Assembly (NCBI GenBank): GCA_029255685.2
Contig: CM055317.2
Span: 18,918,501 to 18,982,500 of the forward strand
From: Silene conica
Lineage: Eukaryota > Streptophyta > Magnoliopsida > Caryophyllales > Caryophyllaceae
Length of the DNA: 64,000 nucleotides
Reading direction: 5' to 3'
The notes under the pieces were generated by a model. The model saw only the letters and a list, made by a program, of their open reading frames with translations, was not told the DNA's origin and made no database searches. The position numbers and the translations under genes were made by a program. Shown piece after piece: positions 10,111 to 20,699 of this stretch (its first letter is position 1; every line of letters starts with the position of its first letter).

Positions 10111-13042
10111 CAGTAGGTCTCCTGAGAGACCGTCTTTCAATAAAATATTGAGAGACGACCCATATACAATCTGGAGCATATCAGATACCATATCAAAAGA
10201 GAATATGGTATGTAGGAGAGAGAAAGATCTGATTTAAATTTACATTTAATAATATTTAAAAAAGGAAAGAAATTAAAACAAAAATTCTCCCAATGCAATC
10301 ATAATAACTGCCGTGTAATCTTACACAAAATCTTCTCACTTTTCAAAAATTCAAAAATTATTTTTCCTAAAATTCTCTTATTTATCCTAAATCAAATCTT
10401 TTGTATTGCTTCAAAAATTCTTTCATAACTGCCGTGTAACCAAATACCATTATTACTTTTTCTCGGAAATTTGAAAACCAAAATTATCACAATGAACAAG
10501 AATATGGTATGTATTTGTTTAATCTATGTATTCTTTTATTATATTTTAATTTCGTACCAGTTTTATGAAATTCGGTATATATGTATCTTTCAAATTTTGA
10601 AAACCATAAAAATTTCGTACATTGATTTTGTTCTTTTGTATTATGGTACTAAATTGAAAATCAGGAAGATGTTTTATATTGATTTCGTACCAGTTGTAGA
10701 TATGTACAATATTTGATAGTAATTGTGTAGTAGTTGTATAAAAACTATGTACTTGTTTTGTTAAAATTAGTACTTAGTATCATTTTGTAGCCTAAATGTA
10801 TCTTTCTGATATAGTACCTGATTTCTTACATTTTGTATCTGTACATTATTTGAGATGATTTGTTTAGTTGTGTTATAGTACCTTCAACTTGTTCCTTTGT
10901 ATTTCTATTTAATTTTTGTACTTGTTTGTTTAAATATGTACTTAGTACGTTTTTCTTACTTGTACTCGTTTTGTTAAACTTAGTATGTATTAGTATAATA
11001 TAAGGTAGATGTATTTTTCTTATTACTACACTTAATTTGTTGTTTTTGTCTTTTCTATAAAAAATGACACTTTGTACATGTTATATTATATTTCGTATTT
11101 GTACATTATTAGAGGCTAAATATATTATTTTTTGTTCTTTTATATAGTATTATTAGTACCGATATATAGCAGGATAAGTACCTTTAATTATTGGATGTAT
11201 ATTGTCTCTACATGAAGTACTTGTAGTTTGTTGTTTGGTACGAAGTATTTTTTTTATAGTACAATTTTTTTTTCTTATGACAGAAAAAGGGGAATGTTCA
11301 AATGATAAGAATCAAGATGTTGAAACAACAAATGTAAATGAATTTTGCAACACATTGGGTGTTTGAAGAAAGAGGAGTTTTACTATTGTTCAGAAAAATG
11401 GAGTTGAAGAGGGATCAACTAAAGCGAAAGGAGCGAAGAAGGGTGCAAAAAAAGTAGAATATTTTTATAGCATATTTATGTTATATTCTAGACGATTTTA
11501 GTTTTTATTAGATTGGTTATGTAAATGGATTATTTGGTCATTCTTTTTTGCTTTTCTAAGACATCGTATTGAAGGTGTTATGTAAGTTTAGTTAGGCGAT
11601 TTCTTACCGGTTCAAGATTGAGATTATAAGTGTAATGTTATTATTTGTAGGTAACATTATTGTGTAATGTTATATCACAACGTAGAAGAAATTCTACATA
11701 ATAAAGCTGCATCTATACACTATTGAAAATATTAAGTATAAAATTTCTAACATACAAAGGACCAAGTTCAATGTACACATCTTATGGTCTTCACCATTAC
11801 AAAGATACAAAATACGAAATATGGTACTAAATCAACAAATATTAATACAAAAAGAAACTTGTACGAAAATAGCAAAAATTACAGCGAAATACAACCAGAA
11901 ATATTATTTTTTAAACCTGGTACTAAATTAACAAAAATTGGTACGAAATCACACTGGTATGAATATTAAAAAATTGAAGAGAAATATAAGCATAAATAAA
12001 GTAAAATAACTACAAAGTTACAAAATACAAAATAAAAGGTACAGAAAAATTATTAAAAATAAAAGATACATAAATCTAAACTAAATGTGTTGGAGGTGTA
12101 TATGGTAATAAACTAGTAGTTGTAGTCAAATGAACTCCTCTTCTACTAGTCTTTTTACTTTTGGAAGACGCTTCAACCTAACACTCCGGCCTTTGGTCTT
12201 CGTTCTTATGGGGTCTAATACTCCTACGTGATAATAAGAAGTACCAAAGTTAAAAATATATATACGAACAAAAAAATACGGAATTAATGTCACTGATATC
12301 TTATATTTTACTTTGTCGGTACGTACGTAAAAAGGAAAAAAAAACATACGAAATTGATGTAACTTATTACTAACATTACGTGTCAGTACGTAAAAGGGAA
12401 AAAAAAGTACAAAATTTATAATACTTGTTACTTATATTACCACGTCGTTACATACAAAGGAATAACCAGTACTAAATTGTTCCACAAAGGAAAAACAAGT
12501 ACTAAATTGTTCCAAATATGATGAAATAATACTTTACCATCATTTTCTGTTATTATAACATCATCTCCCTCAAACGGTGTCGAATCATCATCTTCGATAT
12601 TTTTCATGATTGTCAATGCTACAAATTGCAAGAAAAATAAATTAGTTTGCAACAAAAAAAATTCAACATAACAAAAAACTTAGTCGTGATTAATAATACC
12701 TTATATTTCTATCGAATCGTCAGGTTCTTCCATATACATCGTGGTTTCTTTGATTTTTCAAATTGAAGGTTGGAATAATATTTTAGAGATTTTTGTATTT
12801 CCAGTATATGCCTTGGTTTCAATGTAATAATATTTTTGTGATTTTAGATAGTTTTAGGAATCAATGCAATAATTGAAGAGCAATATTAGGAAGGTGAATC
12901 AATTTGTTTGACTATACAATAATTAATTGAATAAATTAATTACAATTACCATATTATAATATGGTATAATTTAAATCAAATACATTGTCATGGGTCATCT
13001 CTCAATAAATTATTGAGAGGCGGTCTCACATGAGTTTTTGTG
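10111..13042. mobile_element. Mutator-like foldback element with 9-bp target duplication
   Basis: Flanked by the 9-bp direct repeat TAATCATTT (10102-10110 and 13043-13051). The ends are imperfect inverted repeats of about 55-60 bp. The left one contains GAGAGACCGTCTTTCAAT...TATTGAGAGACGACCCAT; the right one reads the same pattern on the other strand. Nine-base duplications are typical of Mutator. There is no transposase. The left half is T-rich with repeated TTTCGTACC/TTGTACTT motifs, and the right half is A-rich with GGTACTAAAT/GGTACGAAAT. The halves therefore look like a diverged inverted pair. A purine-rich stretch at 11280-11460 may be a captured coding fragment. Confidence 0.72.
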
Positions 13043-13051
13043 TAATCATTT

Positions 13052-13339
13052 TGTAGGTTGAAAAAAAATCAACCTTATATATGGTCAGGTTATTTTTGGG
13101 TAGGTAGATAGACGGAGTTTATATTATATGGTCGTATTCATCCTACACATATATATTTGAGTCGTCATAAATAAAAATTTGTTTATCTTTATATTGTCGA
13201 ACTAACGCTTTGTTTTACCTACATTAAGTTTAGCGTATAAATTATTTATACATGTTAGATTGATATAAATGTAATCCTAAAATCATACTTTTCCTTTAAA
13301 TATATTACTTACTAATTAATTTTTTCAATTTAATACAAA
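13052..13339. other. AT-rich sequence left of a Helitron 3' end
   Basis: No gene. It may be the body of the Helitron whose 3' terminus is at 13375. A 5'-TC after an A near 13068 is one possible start but cannot be supported. Confidence 0.35.
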
Positions 13340-13375
13340 TAAACTCGTGCATTTTTTGCACGAGAGTAAAACTAG
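13340..13375 (+). mobile_element. Helitron 3' terminus
   Basis: An 8-bp stem hairpin CTCGTGCA...TGCACGAG (13344-13364) is followed 11 nt later by CTAG at 13372-13375 and a T. This is the standard Helitron 3' end. The matching 5' end was not identified. Confidence 0.65.
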
Positions 13376-13376
13376 T

Positions 13377-14523
13377 AAGGCCATAAGGGTAAATGTGGAA
13401 TCAATCACTTCAATTCTTCAAGTGAGTATTAGATTAAGATTTAATCAATGATTGCAAAAGGTTTACTTGTTATAAATCATGTGATTATTATGAATTTCTT
13501 TTTGCTAGGTATCTACAATAGTTTGAGTCTTATCTATAAGTTTAAGATATATAGCGGTTGTCTAATCGATTTAAGAGGCCTTGTTCTAAATGTTACTTCT
13601 TTCATTCCAATCAATTTTATATCGAATTTTCTAGTATGTATCGCCTAAGGACGCATGATAAAAACTTAAGTAAGGAAATATTGTTGAGAATATCTCTTGA
13701 TAAATTAGAGTTAAAACTCGTATTTACGATGATAAATAAAATAATTTTGAAAATCTTTTTTTAGGGCACATGTTAGAAAAACACTTATACTATCAATGAA
13801 AACAAGTAATTTAGGTATCCCTAATTTATGGACATCCGGTTCTTAAAACCTGTTGAAACCTTTCTAAGATAATGTTAATTCACTTGCAAGTTAATTTTAC
13901 ATTGTTATAACTTGAAACATTTCAATTAAAAAGGGTTTATGCTCAATTGAATTTAAGACTAATTCTCCTAGGGATATATTGTGAGATCTAATTAAAGATC
14001 TTCATTTGCTACAAAAATATTGTCTACTTTCTATTGGAATATCATTTTCTATAAGTATTAATAACTTGATTATTGGCATGTTGCTTAGAATTACCACTTG
14101 GTATATAAATTATTGAAACAATGATAATCTTGTTAGCATATAGACAAGATTTTCAATTGACCCATATCATGTAATCAAAATACGGGAGGGCGGAGCCAAT
14201 CAACGGTGAGGAATGCCCACTCAGTCCAAGCTCCAAGGATGCGTAGATATTCCGATGGGAGACAGTTGTCGCCTTGTCGGTGATGATACTTACAAGCATA
14301 GATTTATTTTTAGATATACAGTCGTCAAATAAATGATCGGTATAATTCAAAATAAAAAGTGATCTTATTCCTTTAGTAACTTAATTAATAATTCAAAGTT
14401 TTTATCCAACTCTCTATTTAAGCAAGTTCATATTTTGTTTAAGATTTTATTTACTCAAAGCATTTCATCAATTGTAGTTTGGAAATATAAGGTATTACGT
14501 GTGCTCAGAACTTATTGGTTCCC
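13377..14523. other. Intergenic sequence, no gene recognised
   Basis: Only short spurious ORFs. A moderately GC-richer patch at 14160-14300 may be an old element fragment, but no termini were found. Confidence 0.45.
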
Positions 14524-14538
14524 AAAATAAAAGAAAAA

Positions 14539-14766
14539 TGCCCGCAAGGGTGGAGTCTAGTGGTTAAAATCTGGGTGAAATTCCCAGGAGACCCGGTTCA
14601 AGCTCCCCAAGAGCAAAATCTTGTGGAGCATTCTTGGTCCGAGTCCATGCCTAAATAGACTTCGAGCCTGTCACCCTCGGGTGGTTTACCTGGTGTATGT
14701 GGTTTGCAGGCTATTACATATACCAGTGCGCACCAAAGGTAGCGGCTGCGGGTTCCCTTGTCACAA
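14539..14766 (+). mobile_element. tRNA-derived SINE (copy 1)
   Basis: The body is flanked by a 15-bp direct repeat, AAAATAAAAGAAAAA, at 14524-14538 and 14767-14781. An RNA polymerase III box A-like stretch (AGTCTAGTGGTTA) lies at 14554-14566 and a box B-like GGTTCAAGCTCC at 14595-14606, the spacing of a tRNA-derived promoter. There is no coding capacity; mobilisation would depend on a LINE. A related minus-strand copy lies at about 20500-20685. Confidence 0.82.
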
Positions 14767-14781
14767 AAAATAAAAGAAAAA

Positions 14782-15471
14782 AAGCAGCCATGCCGAGTTT
14801 CTTAACATCTACCATGTTAGTATATATAGATTAGACCTATTTTTAATTTTAATCAATATAATAATTTGTATGTTGGGTTATTTGAAAACAAAATGAGAAT
14901 GCCAAATATAGAAGATGGGTACAACCGTGCAAAGACGTATAGTGAGCAGTAAGAGTAGTGACATGCAGAGCACAAAAGGAGAGGCAAAGTAATATGGGCA
15001 GTGGTGATATATTATTGGTTGAGGGGCAGTTAATGGTGGTCAACATGAAAGACCAATTCGATAAATATAATGAAGATTGGATGAGATTTGGAAATCCACA
15101 AATATAATCTGGATTCTAGATTTTGGCAATCTTACAGTTCATATACATAATACATACACTACAATATAGCTTAACCTTCTATCTATTCCTTTGGCTTCAA
15201 TACTTTATTCAATACATGCAAAAGTGTGTATTAGTGTATAATCCGTACTACTCTTCCTACGGATGAAGAGTGGACGAATGTAATCTATTGAAATACTTTA
15301 GATAATTAGGTATACCAGTGTAAACCCGTGCAAAATAGTGCTATTTTACACGGGTATATTTTTAGAAAAAATATGGTTGATAATTAATATTACCGAATAG
15401 TGTCAATAATACGTGAATATTGTGCATTCAGTTTCTATTATATTGATAATAACTTAAATAGTAAGTCTTGC
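14782..15471. other. Intergenic sequence with a strong hairpin
   Basis: No gene. An inverted repeat with arms of about 14 bp (CCCGTGCAAAATAG and CTATTTTACACGGG) lies at about 15318-15349. It resembles Helitron-type hairpins, but no CTRR end follows. Confidence 0.4.
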
Positions 15472-15543
15472 TTGCGACGGGTCACCATTTGTGACGGATA
15501 TTTTGTGAGATAAAATGGATAGAAAATGAGTTAGTGGAGAAAG

Positions 15544-17281
15544 TGTTGGAACATTTTAATTGATGATGACAAGTCTTTGTATATATTAATTGTTTGTTCT
15601 TAAGTGGCATGTTTAAGTGTTCAAAGCAAAACAAGTGGATTGAAGAACAAAGCAACAAGATAGCATCCATTGTGTTTCAAACATGATCAAGAAGAACAAC
15701 ACAAGTCAAGAACAATCCCCTTGTAACCTAAGTCACAAATGTAAGAGTAAGACCCTGTTCTTTCTGGCTTATTTTCAGCTCCTTTCAGTTTTGCTTGGTT
15801 GTATTCCGTTAGGTTTTATTTACGTTCAATCAATTATTTTCAATTAATCTCTTCACAAAATTAACTTTTAATTCAACTAAATTTACTCCACCTCAGTTCC
15901 ACTCAATTTAGTTAAATTAAGCTCTACTCCGATTAATTCAATTCAGCTCGTTTCAGCCGAAAAGAACAGGGCCTAAGTGTAACATTCTTGTTAAAGTCAA
16001 GTGACCGCTTAGTCATGCAACAGTCCAACAGACTGTTGCGTCTGTATCGCATGGAGATTTTTAGAACGAGAAAAATCATTTCGAGAAATTGCAAAATGGT
16101 CGTTTTAGTTTTCTGGAAAAATATTGTCAAAATCTATTTTCTGGAACAATTGTCTTCTCTTTTGGCTCGCACGAATTAAGACGTAAAACTCGTTTTATCC
16201 GTGGTGTACCGTACTTGCAAAATATTAAAAGTTTTTGAATTGTTTACATTTGAAATGCAAGTGGTACTTAAGGATTTTGTTAGGGGACAATTGAAAAGAA
16301 AATCAGATTTGCTTTATGAGGAGCCAACGAAAACTAAACAAACAACTTATTTGCTTTATGAGGAGCCAATGAAAACTAAACAACACCTTTTACTTGTGAA
16401 GTGGTTTAGCTAAGTACTCAATGGATAAAAGTACATTTGGTAATACCCAAGATTTGAGTACTATAAAAGAAACCACTTAGTCTCATTAAATGTTAAGGCT
16501 TTACAAAATATTTATTGAGAGTTTCTGCAAACAAAACTTGTGCTTTCAAAGTTTATCTTTTAAGTTTGTTTTGCAAAACGATCTCTGTTTGTAAAGTCTT
16601 CAACGTTTTCAAAGGGTCTGAATATCTCCATGTATCAGTAAGCTGCACTGTGACATAATGAGTTTGTTCCATGATTCTCGTGTTTAGATCTTAAATGTAA
16701 ATCTCTGCGTTCTTAAGTGAACACCTGAGATTCTGATCATGTAAACCAGAGATAGAACTTCTTAAACTCTTGAAGCGGAGTAGCTTTAAGTTTGAGTTTA
16801 AGTCTTAAAGCGGAGTAGCTTTGAGCAAATGCAACCGGAGTAGGTTGGCGAGTTAAGTCTTGAAGCGGAGTAGCTTTGAGCAAATGCAACCGGAGTAGAT
16901 TGACGAGTTATTTTCATTGTAAGGGGTTTAGTTAAGTTGAGTAACTTCTAAACAAGCAATAAAATAACGGTTGGTCGTAGGCTCCGGAGTAGGAGCTGAA
17001 CCAATTTTTAAAAACATCGTTTGTTTATTCGTTTACTCTTATTTTTATCCTTCGCATATTATTTTTTTCTAATCTCGCTGTCAGTGTTGTGCAACAGTCA
17101 TTCATACTGTTGCTTAGACCTGTTGTACCTCTTGTGAACTTATTATTCATTAAGTTTCTTAAGTTAGTACTTAATAGCCGTTACTTGTATTTCACTTTAT
17201 ACAAGTAATCGAGAAATTTTTAAAAGGTCACCTAATTCACCTCCTCCCCCTCTTAGGTGTTCAATCGTTTTTAACTTTTCA
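15544..17281 (+). mobile_element. Ty1/copia-type solo LTR, 1.74 kb
   Basis: Begins TGTTGGAACA, ends AACTTTTCA, and is flanked by the 5-bp duplication GAAAG (15539-15543 and 17282-17286). A C-rich tract just before the 3' end (CACCTCCTCCCCCTCTTA) is typical of long Ty1 LTRs of the SIRE/Tork type. No internal domain or second LTR is present, so it is a solo LTR left by recombination. It holds a Harbinger MITE and two short internal direct duplications (16302-16385; 16760-16910). Confidence 0.78.
15751..15973. mobile_element. PIF/Harbinger-type (Tourist-like) MITE
   Basis: 223 bp with inverted ends GACCCTGTTCTTTCTGGCT and the complement of AGCCGAAAAGAACAGGGCC, and a 3-bp TAA duplication on each side (15748-15750, 15974-15976). 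It is inserted in the solo LTR. Confidence 0.75.
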
Positions 17282-17396
17282 GAAAGAGGACCACATGAAT
17301 AGTGTTGGAGAGAGAGAAAAAATGGGTATTTTGTGAGAGGAAACGGTATCTGTCACAAGCTTAGCTTGCGACGGATAGTGCCGTTGCAAATAAGAA

Positions 17397-18477
17397 TTTG
17401 TGTACCTTAAAATGCACATGATAATAATAATGGTATTTATATATCCATTCTTTTATTGTTTTTTTTAAATCGATATAGATGTTATTTCAAGGTTTATTTT
17501 GTACCGTTATGTTTATGATTTGATTTCGCAAAATATATAAATTTGTACACTATTATTGGTTGTTATATTAATATTATGTTATTTTTATTGTTTTTTAATT
17601 TAGTATTGTTGCTTTTTTTTCGATTGCAAAAATGCACGGGTATATTTAATCGGTATACTTTTAAGAACATCGATATAATATATCGATATATTGTGTAATT
17701 GTAATTATTTATTGGAATTTTTTAACTTTACTCAATTTTGTTTTAAAATTTAGTATTGTCGCTTTTTTTCGATTGCAAAAATGCACCGGTATATTTAACG
17801 GGTATACTCTTGCCAGAAATTAAAATTTCATGTTTTTGAATTTATATAAAAAATGTTACGTAATATTTCTTAAACTACGTTATCAGGTATTTATTTAGAA
17901 TTTCAGACGGTTATTTCTCAGGAAATTCATAAATGAAATTGCGATTTATTCTAAAATTTTAATACCATAAACCGTTTTAATGTTAAAACAGTTGTGCAAA
18001 TTACTAATTATTCACAGGCATATTCAATCCCGCTATTAATCATTACGTAAAATTTACGGTTTATTTTTGTAAAATCAAAATAGTTGTGCAAATGAATTAC
18101 GCTATTTTACACGAGTTTTTCGTAAAATTTCATGTTTACGAATTTATATAAAAAATGTTATGTAATATTTCTTAAACTACGATATCAGGTATATATTTAG
18201 AATTTCAGGCGGTTATTTCCTAGGAAATTCATAAAAGAAATAGCGGAACCCACCTGATAGAACTAAACAATAAATAAAAAAAATCAGAATTGTATTGATG
18301 ACGTGGCGCGTGGAGGGCTTCTGAAATGATTCATTAATTATATAGATAAGATTGTTGCATTATTATTTATTATTAATTATTAATAACCAATCAATCAGAA
18401 ATTTAAAATGAGCAACATTTTCTATTAATAACAAAATAGGATTTAAGTATGAATAATCATGATGCACAATAACGTGA
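17397..18477. repeat. Repeated AT-rich sequence, two direct duplications
   Basis: A segment of about 65 bp containing CGATTGCAAAAATGCACGGG (17600-17665) recurs with variation at 17745-17810. A segment of about 120 bp starting AAAATTTCATGTTT (about 17818-17940) recurs at 18124-18240. No coding sequence. This looks like decayed element debris. Confidence 0.55.
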
Positions 18478-18556
18478 TATTCGAGTGCATATAAACCTTT
18501 CGTCTCACCTCTTAGACAACACATTTTTGGATTGTGTGACGTTCTTTATATATGTA
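18478..18556 (+). repeat. Left part of a 112-bp tandem duplication, interrupted by a Helitron
   Basis: This 79-bp segment recurs at 20414-20493. Its natural continuation (TACCATAGAATTTATCGTGG...) is at 20381-20413, after the Helitron, and again at 20494-20526. Confidence 0.8.
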
Positions 18557-20380
18557 CTAGTCTTATATCCGTGCAAACTGCACGGGTTTGTTACTTTCAA
18601 AAAAATTCTTTAAGAAGGAATATATAAGATAAATTTTATAATAATTGACTAATTATCATCTTTTAAAGTTATTTATTAAACAATAAAATCTCTCTATATT
18701 TTAATAAATTTTAAATTACCAATCTAAATATTGAGTTATAAAATCGTATTTAAATTTTTAGATATTATAAATTTTATTTGTAATTAACGTAAATAATGCA
18801 TCAATGTCAAGTGTCAACTGACCATCTAGTTATTGTAGTATGATATATCTTTTTGTTAGTTAAAATTGACTTACTACTTTATCTCAATATTCAAGCGATT
18901 TCAGGAAAACTCGACCTACCTATTAAACAAAATTATTTGGATGAAAATAAAAAAAATAAAATAAAACTGAATCGGCCATAACAGTTGCAGATGACAAAAT
19001 ATTAAACTTGTTTTTCATTTAGTCAAACTTGTGCAACGTTAAAATGAAAATTTTGATCTGCGCACGTTTTAAATAAAAATTTAGACACCGTTTTTCATGT
19101 AGTACCCAATTGTTAATCAGTGAAACGGAATCAAGTGAAGATTACGACCCAATGCATTTTTAAAACGAAAATTTAATTTCATGCACTTTTGAAATGAAAT
19201 TTGACCCGTGCATTTTTAAAACGAAAATCTAGACCCATGTACTTTTGAAATGAATTTTTGACCAGTGCATGAGTCTAAATTGTGCATTTTTTAAAACGAA
19301 AATTTAGACACATATACTTCTGAAATGAAATTTTGACCTATGCATTTTTAAAACGAAAATTTAGTTCCAAGCACTTTTGAAATGAATTTTTTACCCGTGC
19401 ATTTTAAAACGAAAATTTAGATCCATACACTATTGAAATGAAATTTTGACCCGTGCATTTTTAAAACGAAAATTTAGTTCCTTGTACTTTTGAAATGAAA
19501 TTTTGAGCCCTGCATTTTTAAAGTGAAAATTTTGATCCATAACGCTTTAGAAATTGTATAATAGATTAATAGTCAACCCGTGATATTATATAATAAATAT
19601 ATAGCAATTAAAAAGTAAACAATAATGTAACAGTGTGTTGATTTTAAGTGTTAAATCTCAGTATATACACAATATAAATGTGATATAGTTATTTTAAATA
19701 AATACGATATATACTACTAAAAATCATAAACAATAATGTTCCCTCAGACTAAATTTAAGCAAAATCGCAGTGTTTTAATTAGATGTGTATCTCAACTATT
19801 TTATATAAAGATCTATATATATACTATAGTCCGTTATAGGCAAACTTGACAAAGAATTGATAGTATGTATTATTTTCGACTCTAGTCATGATGCTTTTAA
19901 TAGTATGTATTATTTTCGACTCTAGTCATCAAGACTAAATATTAATTTTCATGCATTTTTTTTATATATTTGATTGTTGATCGATTAATTTAAAAGTATT
20001 TTAAGTAAATTGTTTTCTATTTTTTCGAGTTCCAATTTTTTCTAATCCGTGAATATTTTTTTATTAACGTCGCCTTTTATATTATTTTGATATGTCATAG
20101 GGAGTAATACATTATTTCTTTTCATTGAAAAATTTTCATATTTTTTTTCATCTAGTTGATTTTTATTATTTTAACGAAGTACTCGTATTTTTTTATAGTT
20201 TCAATTTTTGTATCATATATATTGTAATTAATAGCAGTCGCATATTCGACTTAAGCACAAAAAAGAAGGTAAAGAAGGTGGGGAACAATGTGGAGCACAC
20301 TTGAAAAAAATAAAAAAATATTGTACTTTCAACCACAGTGCGACACCTAAGCACTGTGGTTGTTGCTTTTATATAGAGGA
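18557..20380 (-). mobile_element. Non-autonomous Helitron (minus strand)
   Basis: 1,824 bp. Read on the minus strand it starts TCCTCTATATAAAAGC and ends with a hairpin (CCGTGCA...TGCACGG, 18569-18585) followed by CTAG (18557-18560). It sits exactly between A (18556) and T (20381), and the unbroken target is visible at 20493/20494 in the neighbouring tandem copy. A perfect 11-bp inverted repeat (AACCACAGTGC / GCACTGTGGTT) lies near the 5' end (20330-20362). It codes for no Rep/helicase. A 57-bp minisatellite fills 19140-19545. Confidence 0.85.
19140..19545. repeat. Minisatellite inside the Helitron, about 57-bp unit
   Basis: About seven imperfect units containing GTGCATTTTTAAAACGAAAA and CTTTTGAAATGAAATTTTGA. 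GCATTTTT starts fall near 19153, 19208, 19281, 19341, 19398, 19453 and 19511. Confidence 0.8.
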
Positions 20381-20413
20381 TACCATAGAATTTATCGTGG
20401 GTAACCTCATAAC

Positions 20414-20526
20414 ATATTCGAGTGCATATAAACCTTTCGTCTCACGTCTTAGACAACACATTTTTGGATTGTGTGACGTTCTTTATATATGTATACCATA
20501 GAATTTATCGTGGGTAACCTCATAAC
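20414..20526 (+). repeat. Second copy of the 112-bp tandem duplication
   Basis: Uninterrupted copy of the segment that the Helitron splits. It overlaps the 3' part of a minus-strand SINE. Confidence 0.75.
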
Positions 20527-20685
20527 ATACAAACCACGTATACCATATAAGCAGACTCACAGTCTATTTAAACTTGGACTCGGGTAAAAAATACTCCACA
20601 AGATTTTGCTCGAGGAGGCTTAAACCCGGCTCTCGAATTTCACCCAAGTTTTAACCAATAGATTTCACCCTTACGGGCAATTCTT
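20500..20685 (-). mobile_element. tRNA-derived SINE (copy 2)
   Basis: On the minus strand it matches the SINE at 14539-14766. A GGTTAAAAC box A region and a GGGTTTAAGCCTCC box B region (20614-20627) are followed by the GAGCAAAATCTTGTGGAG stretch that both copies share. The 3' end is diverged and runs into the tandem duplication. No clear target duplication. Confidence 0.65.
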
Positions 20686-20699
20686 AGTTCTTATATGCG

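Larger units (their letters stand above)
15472..17392. mobile_element. Probable Mutator-type MITE split by a solo LTR
   Basis: The left part (15472-15543) has GCTTGCGACGGGTCACC and GTGACGGAT. The right part (17282-17392) has inverted counterparts (GTCACAAGC, GCTTGCGACGG). Once the solo LTR is set aside, the two flanks form a small palindromic element. Family and exact ends are uncertain. Confidence 0.4.

Noticed and set aside
10471..10716. Small ORF in the Mutator-like element as a transposase piece
   Set aside because: Tyr/Ile-rich translation of AT-rich DNA with no transposase motif.
14551..14606. A tRNA gene
   Set aside because: Box A and B are present, but no cloverleaf arms close and the unit has SINE-type flanking duplications.
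19140..19545. CRISPR-like array
   Set aside because: Units are imperfect tandem repeats with no unique spacers, and the context is a plant Helitron.
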